A stretch of DNA of 29,153 nt. Source: CAZLGM01 sp964623625. GTDB lineage: Bacteria; Desulfobacterota; Desulfobulbia; Desulfobulbales; Desulfocapsaceae. The translations under genes were made by a program, and so were the position numbers. The notes below the pieces were generated by a model. That model worked only from the letters and a program-made list of their open reading frames with translations, was not told the DNA's origin and did not search any database. The stretch's first letter is position 1, and each line of letters starts with the position of its first letter. Of this stretch, positions 24,685 through 29,153 are shown piece after piece. Location of the stretch: positions 1 through 29,153 of the forward strand of contig CAZUUJ010000050.1 in assembly GCA_964623625.1 (NCBI GenBank), given 5' to 3'.

Positions 24685-26349
24685 CTACACCAACCCCCTC
24701 TTGTGCTTTTTCCAAGCGCACGGTTGCACGGACCACAATTTTTTCTTGGTCTTTTTTCGTCTAAAAATGAGCCACCTGGTAAATTGTTCATCCTGTCCCG
24801 GGTAGTCGAGCATATAATGCAGCCCTCTGGATTCCTTTCTTTTGAGACAATTTCTTATAATCATCAATGATACCAGAACAATATTTCTCAGCTCAATCAT
24901 GTTAGGAGTAACAAAGAACTCCCTGTAGTGCTGTTCAATCTCCTCGGCAATCCCCTCGATTGTTCTTTGGGCCAACTGTAACCGCCTTTCAGTCCGCACA
25001 ATTCCAACATAGTTCCACATGGTCCGTCTCACCAGGTCCCAGTTGTGGTTAATAAGAATCTCCTCATTCAAGGCAATAGCCTTGCCGGCCTGCCAAGGGT
25101 CCGCCAAGCCAACTTTTCTTCGACGAATAGCTCGCCAGTTTTTCTTACAATAATGATAGGCACGATCTGAAAACACCACCGCTTCCAGTAACGAATTTGA
25201 GGCCAGGCGGTTACCACCATGCAATCCAGTACACGCTGACTCCCCCAAAACCAGCAGTCCATCAATTGAACTTCTGGCCATGGTATCAGTTACAACTCCG
25301 CCGCACATATAATGGGCAGCCGGCACCACAGGGATCGGCTCTTTGGTTATATCCAGACCAAAACTTGCACACTTTTGATAGATGGCCGGAAATCGCTTCT
25401 TGATAAAGTCTGGATTTTTATAACTAATATCTAAGAACACACTGTTGGCGCCACTCTCCTTCATCTCCTTATCGATAGCTCTTGCCACGGTATCCCGAGT
25501 TGCCAGCTCTTTCCTGGCATCATACTTTTCCATAAACCTGTTCCCTTCCTCGTCCATCAACAGACCTCCTTCTCCCCGAACCGCCTCAGAGATCAAGAAA
25601 TTCTTGGATTTAGGGTGATACAGGCAGGTAGGATGGAACTGAACAAACTCAACATTCGCTATCTTGGCGCCGCCCCGGAAGGCCATTGCCATACCATCTC
25701 CCGTCGCAATATCCGGATTGGTAGTATACAAATAGGCTTTCCCGGCCCCGCCCGAACAGAGAACCGTCACCCTTGCCACATACGGTTCGACAACTCCCTG
25801 ATCATCCAGCACATAAGCCCCTCCACAAAATTTACCCCCACTCACTTTGGAATCAATGGAACTGTCCCTCAACATCAACAGATCGACCGCTGTATGATTT
25901 TCAAACACCCGTATATTTTCAGTTACCTTTGTCTTTTCCAGCAAGGCTCGCTCAATCTCTTTTCCGGTTAAATCGTAAGCATGAGCGACCCGTCTTCTTG
26001 AGTGTCCCCCTTCTTTTCCTAAATCCAGGCCTGATGAACTCTGGGTATCCTGAACAAACCGGACCCCGATATCAATTAACTCCTCTATCCTTTCTGGCCC
26101 AGAATCGACCACAAGCTTGACAACACGTTCGTCACACAACCCGGCACCTGCAGCAGCAGTATCCTTGATATGAAGCTGAGCTGAATCCCCCTTATCCAGC
26201 ACCGCAGCTATTCCTCCCTGGGCGAGATTGGTGGCCGTATCTATTCTGCTCTTTTTGGTCACCAAGACAACTGAACCCAGCTTTGCCGCCTTTAGCGCAA
26301 AAGACAGCCCCGCTATGCCAGAACCGATAACCAGAAAATCCGATCTCAT
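24685..26349 (-). CDS. nadB: L-aspartate oxidase
   Basis: A 554-residue FAD enzyme of the succinate dehydrogenase flavoprotein family that oxidises aspartate to iminoaspartate for NAD synthesis, using fumarate as acceptor in anaerobes. The FAD motif GSGIAG (9-14), NLAQGGIAAVLDKGDS, HTRRR-like EGGHSRRRVAHA, EFVQFHPTCLYHP, VRGEGG, HYMCGGV and ESACTGLHGGNRLASNSLLE are visible. The start at 26349 is supported by AAGGGGA seven bases upstream; a longer in-frame start at 26439 lacks a site. The C-terminus is a basic tail (FRRKKTKKKLWS). No nadA or nadC is adjacent. The leader contains the parS site. Confidence 0.94.
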   Translation of the reverse strand: MRSDFLVIGSGIAGLSFALKAAKLGSVVLVTKKSRIDTATNLAQGGIAAVLDKGDSAQLHIKDTAAAGAGLCDERVVKLVVDSGPERIEELIDIGVRFVQDTQSSSGLDLGKEGGHSRRRVAHAYDLTGKEIERALLEKTKVTENIRVFENHTAVDLLMLRDSSIDSKVSGGKFCGGAYVLDDQGVVEPYVARVTVLCSGGAGKAYLYTTNPDIATGDGMAMAFRGGAKIANVEFVQFHPTCLYHPKSKNFLISEAVRGEGGLLMDEEGNRFMEKYDARKELATRDTVARAIDKEMKESGANSVFLDISYKNPDFIKKRFPAIYQKCASFGLDITKEPIPVVPAAHYMCGGVVTDTMARSSIDGLLVLGESACTGLHGGNRLASNSLLEAVVFSDRAYHYCKKNWRAIRRRKVGLADPWQAGKAIALNEEILINHNWDLVRRTMWNYVGIVRTERRLQLAQRTIEGIAEEIEQHYREFFVTPNMIELRNIVLVSLMIIRNCLKRKESRGLHYMLDYPGQDEQFTRWLIFRRKKTKKKLWSVQPCAWKKHKRGLV

Positions 26350-26429
26350 CACATTTCCCCTTGGCCCAAGATTGGCAATCCCTTTCGTTTTAAAAACACC
26401 AGGTTGCCAACCAACACGGTGAGTTTGAT

Positions 26430-26438
26430 TTTTCCACA
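26430..26438 (+). other. DnaA-box-like sequence next to parS
   Basis: TTTTCCACA fits the relaxed DnaA consensus TTWTNCACA. A single box is weak evidence; no cluster of boxes or AT-rich unwinding element is convincingly present, so this is not called an origin. Confidence 0.25.
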
Positions 26439-26441
26439 AAA

Positions 26442-26457
26442 CGTTTCACGTGAAACA
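26442..26457. promoter_or_regulatory. parS centromere site
   Basis: The sequence contains the perfect 14-bp palindrome GTTTCACGTGAAAC (26443-26456) and matches the widely conserved bacterial parS consensus at 15 of 16 positions. It is the loading site for ParB, whose gene starts about 950 bases away. It lies in the intergenic DNA between nadB and parA. It is the only copy I found in the window. Confidence 0.93.
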
Positions 26458-26629
26458 CGGGATGTTTTTTATCCTATTGTTGTTTTTCACTCGAAGCAAG
26501 ATTTATCCCAAAAATCAAAAAATGAGGTGTTGAAAATACCAAATCAGGAAAAGAAAAGTTGAAATTGGTTGTGGTTCTTTTGTTGATCGTTTAAAACTAT
26601 TTTTGCTCGACCATATAGGAGAGATTATT

Positions 26630-27412
26630 ATGGCAAACCGACATAAAGGAAAAATCATCGCCTTTGCCAACCAGAAAGGTGGTGTGGGAAAAACAACAAC
26701 CTCGGTCAACCTTGCGGCAGCTCTTGCTGAAAAAAAGAAGAAAGTTCTTTTAGTCGACTCAGACCCCCAAGGCAATGCTTCGAGCGGCATTGGTCATCGG
26801 CCCATGAACAACGCTTCCCACCTGTACCATGCTTTTTCCGGTTCCGTGCATGCAGCGGATATCATTTACGATACCACAACCCCCTATCTCAAAGTTATTC
26901 CCTCAGCCATTGACCTTGTTGCGACCGAAATGGAACTTATCGGAGTCAAGGGAAGGGAGAGCTATTTAAAGAATATATTAGAGCCGGTCCGTTACTCATT
27001 CGACTTTCTGTTTGTCGATTGTCCCCCTTCTCTTGGTTTGTTAACCGTCAACGCCCTGACTGCCTCAAACTCGGTCCTTATTCCAATGCAGTGTGAATAT
27101 TTTGCCTTGGAGGGTTTGTCACAACTGATTAACTCCATTCGGTCTGTTAAGAAATCCCTTAATAAAGGGTTGTATATCGAAGGGCTATTACTGACCATGT
27201 ATGACAAGCGGAACCGCCTCACCTATCAGGTGGCAGATGAAATCACAAAACATTTCAGCAATCAGGTATATAGTACTGTTATTCCGAGAAATGTCCGGTT
27301 GAGTGAAAGCCCAAGTCACGGACAAACCATTCTGGAATACGACAACAGCTCTACGGGGGCGAAGGCATATAAAAAATTAGCTGAAGAATTTTTACACACA
27401 CAAGGTAACTAA
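26630..27412 (+). CDS. parA: Chromosome-partitioning ATPase ParA (Soj)
   Basis: A 260-residue deviant-Walker ATPase that forms a dynamic DNA-bound gradient moving ParB-parS complexes. The P-loop KGGVGKTT at 16-23, DSDPQGNASSG, DCPPSLGLLT and a C-terminal half typical of chromosomal Soj (TMYDKRNRLTYQV, VIPRNVRLSESPSHG) are present. AGGAGA lies about 8 bases before ATG 26630, which sets the start. There is no N-terminal DNA-binding extension, as expected for a chromosomal (type Ib-like) ParA. parB begins one base after its stop. Confidence 0.96.
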   Translation: MANRHKGKIIAFANQKGGVGKTTTSVNLAAALAEKKKKVLLVDSDPQGNASSGIGHRPMNNASHLYHAFSGSVHAADIIYDTTTPYLKVIPSAIDLVATEMELIGVKGRESYLKNILEPVRYSFDFLFVDCPPSLGLLTVNALTASNSVLIPMQCEYFALEGLSQLINSIRSVKKSLNKGLYIEGLLLTMYDKRNRLTYQVADEITKHFSNQVYSTVIPRNVRLSESPSHGQTILEYDNSSTGAKAYKKLAEEFLHTQGN

Positions 27413-27413
27413 G

Positions 27414-28292
27414 GTGGCAAAAGCAACAGGCCTGGGACAGGGCGTCAACCTCCTTTTCGGAGATCAGGACAAAGAGGATCAGTTCTTTGAATGTGATGTC
27501 GACAAAATAGTTGGTAATAAACATCAACCCAGGAGATATTTCGGCGAAAAGGAACTCCAGAAACTTTCAGCCTCAATTAAGAAGAACGGTGTTCTCCAGC
27601 CGTTGGTGGTCAACACCAGAAATAGCGACGGTTCTTACGAGCTTATTGCCGGCGAGAGACGGTTAAGGGCTTCCAAACTTGCAGGGCTATCTACCGTACC
27701 CGTTATTCTCTATGAAATTGACAACGAGGACGCCCTGCTTGAACTTGCCCTTGTGGAAAACCTGCAACGCCAGGACCTGAACGCTATAGAAGAAGCTGAA
27801 GCATACCAGAAACTTATTGATAAATTTGGTTATACCCAGGAACAGACCGCTAAGCGAGTGGGGAAAAACAGATCTACTGTTACTAATATCTTGCGTCTAC
27901 TCAACCTCCCTCTGTTTGTTAAAGATGATCTTATCCAAGGTCTACTGACTGAAGGACATGCCAGAGTACTGCTGCGGTTGGTTGATGATTCGGAAATGAT
28001 CAAAAGCGTACGCAATGAAATTATCCAGAGAAAACTTTCCGTTCGTCAGACTGAACAGCTAGTAAAAAACCTTGCAACCAACAAAAAAAGAAGTGAAACT
28101 AAAGAGGTCGGAAAGTCAGAAGATGGCATGCCGAAAACGTACGCGTCGGCATTGTCAAACCAGTTGATAAATAAGCTCCACTCTAAAGTCGCAATCCGAC
28201 AAAATGGGAAACGTGGGAAAATAGAAATCGAGTATTATTCCATTGATGATCTTGAGAGGTTGATAGCCCTTATCGTTGGCGAGAAGCGTTAG
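27414..28292 (+). CDS. parB: Chromosome-partitioning CTPase ParB (Spo0J)
   Basis: A 292-residue ParB clamp that loads at parS using CTP. The N-terminal region carries the ParA-interacting stretch and the CTP-binding motifs GERRLRA (80-86) and ENLQR (115-119). A helix-turn-helix follows (YTQEQTAKRVGKNRSTVTNI), then a linker and the C-terminal dimerisation domain. The start is GTG 27414 with AAGG nine bases upstream, one base after the parA stop, so translation is coupled. Length is normal. Confidence 0.96.
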   Translation: MAKATGLGQGVNLLFGDQDKEDQFFECDVDKIVGNKHQPRRYFGEKELQKLSASIKKNGVLQPLVVNTRNSDGSYELIAGERRLRASKLAGLSTVPVILYEIDNEDALLELALVENLQRQDLNAIEEAEAYQKLIDKFGYTQEQTAKRVGKNRSTVTNILRLLNLPLFVKDDLIQGLLTEGHARVLLRLVDDSEMIKSVRNEIIQRKLSVRQTEQLVKNLATNKKRSETKEVGKSEDGMPKTYASALSNQLINKLHSKVAIRQNGKRGKIEIEYYSIDDLERLIALIVGEKR

Positions 28293-28530
28293 CAAAAAGA
28301 CGTTTGATATAAACGGGAATCACTTTTCGTCACTGAACGTGTGGCGTCGTACAAACTTTGAGATTCTCTGAATCGGTTACCCTGGTGTAACTCATGACCC
28401 GTTTAACTAAGAGGTTCTTGTTCAGTAGCTCTATAAACACTGTTGATTCACCAATTTTCAAAGGAAAACTTCCGCCTTTGCCTTGCCAAAAGGTTGATGG
28501 GCGGACCTTGATCAACACCACAGCTTAACA

Positions 28531-29037
28531 ATGTCCTCTCCCTTTTACCTTAATCAAAGTATTGTGAAAATGTTTTTAAATCGCCCAACTCTCACCCTTC
28601 TTTTTGTTTTTATTATCCTTCTCTACTCTTCTGTTGATGCTGTTGCCAAGATGAGGAGTGTGGATGGGGAAAGTGTCAGGTTGCGCTCAGGTCCCGGTCA
28701 ACAATATGGAATCAAGTGGGAGTACGGGAGAGGGTTTCCTCTAGTGGTTCTTTCCCACAAAAAGGGCTGGGTGAAGGTTAGAGACTTTGAGCGAGATGTC
28801 GGATGGATCAAGGGTGAACTACTGTCAACAAAACCCCACATGATTGTCAAGGTCAACAGGAATAAAAAAAGGAAAATCAATATTCGGTCAGGCCCTGGTA
28901 CCCGATTTAAAATTGTTGGAAAAGCGTACTATGGGGTGGTGTTTGAAACGGTAATCCGGAAGAAGCGTTGGGTCAAGGTGCGCCACGAATCCGGGCTTGT
29001 TGGGTGGATAAAACGTACTCTGCTTTGGGGTTTTTAG
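28531..29037 (+). CDS. Exported protein with two bacterial SH3 (SH3b) domains
   Basis: A 168-residue protein with an N-terminal hydrophobic signal (LTLLFVFIILLYSSVDAVA). Two SH3_4-type repeats follow: MRSVDGESVRLRSGPGQQYG...GWVKVRDFERDVGWIKGELL and RKINIRSGPGTRFK...RWVKVRHESGLVGWIKRTLL. Such domains often bind cell-wall peptides; the target here is unknown. ATG 28531 and an in-frame ATG 28570 both lack clear ribosome sites, and the second gives a more typical signal peptide. It stands alone between parB and tRNA-Ser; the 240-base gap before it holds no convincing gene. Confidence 0.82.
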   Translation: MSSPFYLNQSIVKMFLNRPTLTLLFVFIILLYSSVDAVAKMRSVDGESVRLRSGPGQQYGIKWEYGRGFPLVVLSHKKGWVKVRDFERDVGWIKGELLSTKPHMIVKVNRNKKRKINIRSGPGTRFKIVGKAYYGVVFETVIRKKRWVKVRHESGLVGWIKRTLLWGF

Positions 29038-29061
29038 AAAGGGTATATATAGAGGAGGTTT

Positions 29062-29153
29062 TGGCGGAGAGAGAGGGATTCGAACCCTCGGTGGAGTATA
29101 ACCCCCACACTCGCTTAGCAGGCGAGCACCATCAGCCAACTCGGTCATCTCTC
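29062..29153 (-). tRNA. tRNA-Ser (anticodon GCU), 5' base outside the window
   Basis: On the minus strand the sequence reads GAGAGATGACCGAGTTGGCT..., an anticodon loop with GCT, a long class II variable arm, the T-arm GGTTCGAATCC, and an acceptor end TCTCTCC-G-CCA with CCA encoded at 29062-29064. The acceptor partner lacks only its first G, which must lie at 29154. Confidence 0.93.

Noticed and set aside
26430..26530. Replication origin next to parS
   Set aside because: Only one relaxed DnaA box and one mismatched TTATCCCAA were found; no box cluster or dnaA gene supports an origin call.
28330..28521. 63-residue minus-strand reading frame between parB and the SH3b gene
   Set aside because: It begins with GTG behind a nearby stop, has no ribosome site and no recognisable family. 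Chance opening is likely in a 238-base gap.

Overview
The window looks like chromosome from a strictly anaerobic Gram-negative bacterium, most likely a sulfate-reducing Desulfobacterota (Desulfobulbales-like; this placement is inference from gene content only). Pointers are a corrinoid-protein activator next to a methyltetrahydrofolate methyltransferase (Wood-Ljungdahl chemistry), a UGA-decoded selenoprotein, a class II DAHP synthase, GatB, and outer-membrane/periplasmic proteins (TolC, DegP). A chromosomal parS-parA-parB set at the right end suggests that end lies fairly near the replication origin.

Layout. 1-1160: decayed DNA, with a cytidylate-kinase-like pseudogene (one in-frame TGA, two 1-bp deletions) and a quinone-oxidoreductase 3' remnant. 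1210-6549: envelope genes: an orphan TolC, a WbpP-type UDP-GlcNAc 4-epimerase and an 862-residue fusion of GT2, GtrA and GT39 modules. 6807-8500: rsmE and prmA, both translation-apparatus methyltransferases, on the minus strand. 8741-12139, plus strand: a small selenoprotein with a Sec-Cys motif, then the ferredoxin/ASKHA corrinoid activator and a pterin-binding methyltransferase, closed by a strong terminator. 12248-16245: an HsdR_N-like protein with an apparently degenerate nuclease centre, class II DAHP synthase and a DegP/HtrA protease. 16863-17198: an unrecognised small protein with a CxxxCxxxC motif.

17390-23977, minus strand: a long, tightly packed genome-maintenance cluster reading rdgC-like N part, rdgC-like C part, gatB, radC, hemW, radA and a macrodomain protein. 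24405-24570: tRNA-Lys(UUU) and tRNA-Glu(UUC) behind a consensus sigma-70 promoter. 24685-29153: nadB (minus), parS, parA, parB, an SH3b periplasmic protein and a tRNA-Ser(GCU) that runs off the right edge.

The least expected structures are (i) the UGA-containing selenoprotein gene at 8741-9040, which ordinary gene calling would split at the UGA, (ii) a family of short palindromic intergenic elements with CCTGATTA/TAATCAGG ends (2627-2728, 14513-14586, 24142-24230, and a degenerate copy at 16674-16729), and (iii) an RdgC-like protein apparently split into two adjacent genes at the head of a repair operon. No CRISPR array, transposase, prophage or rRNA gene was seen.
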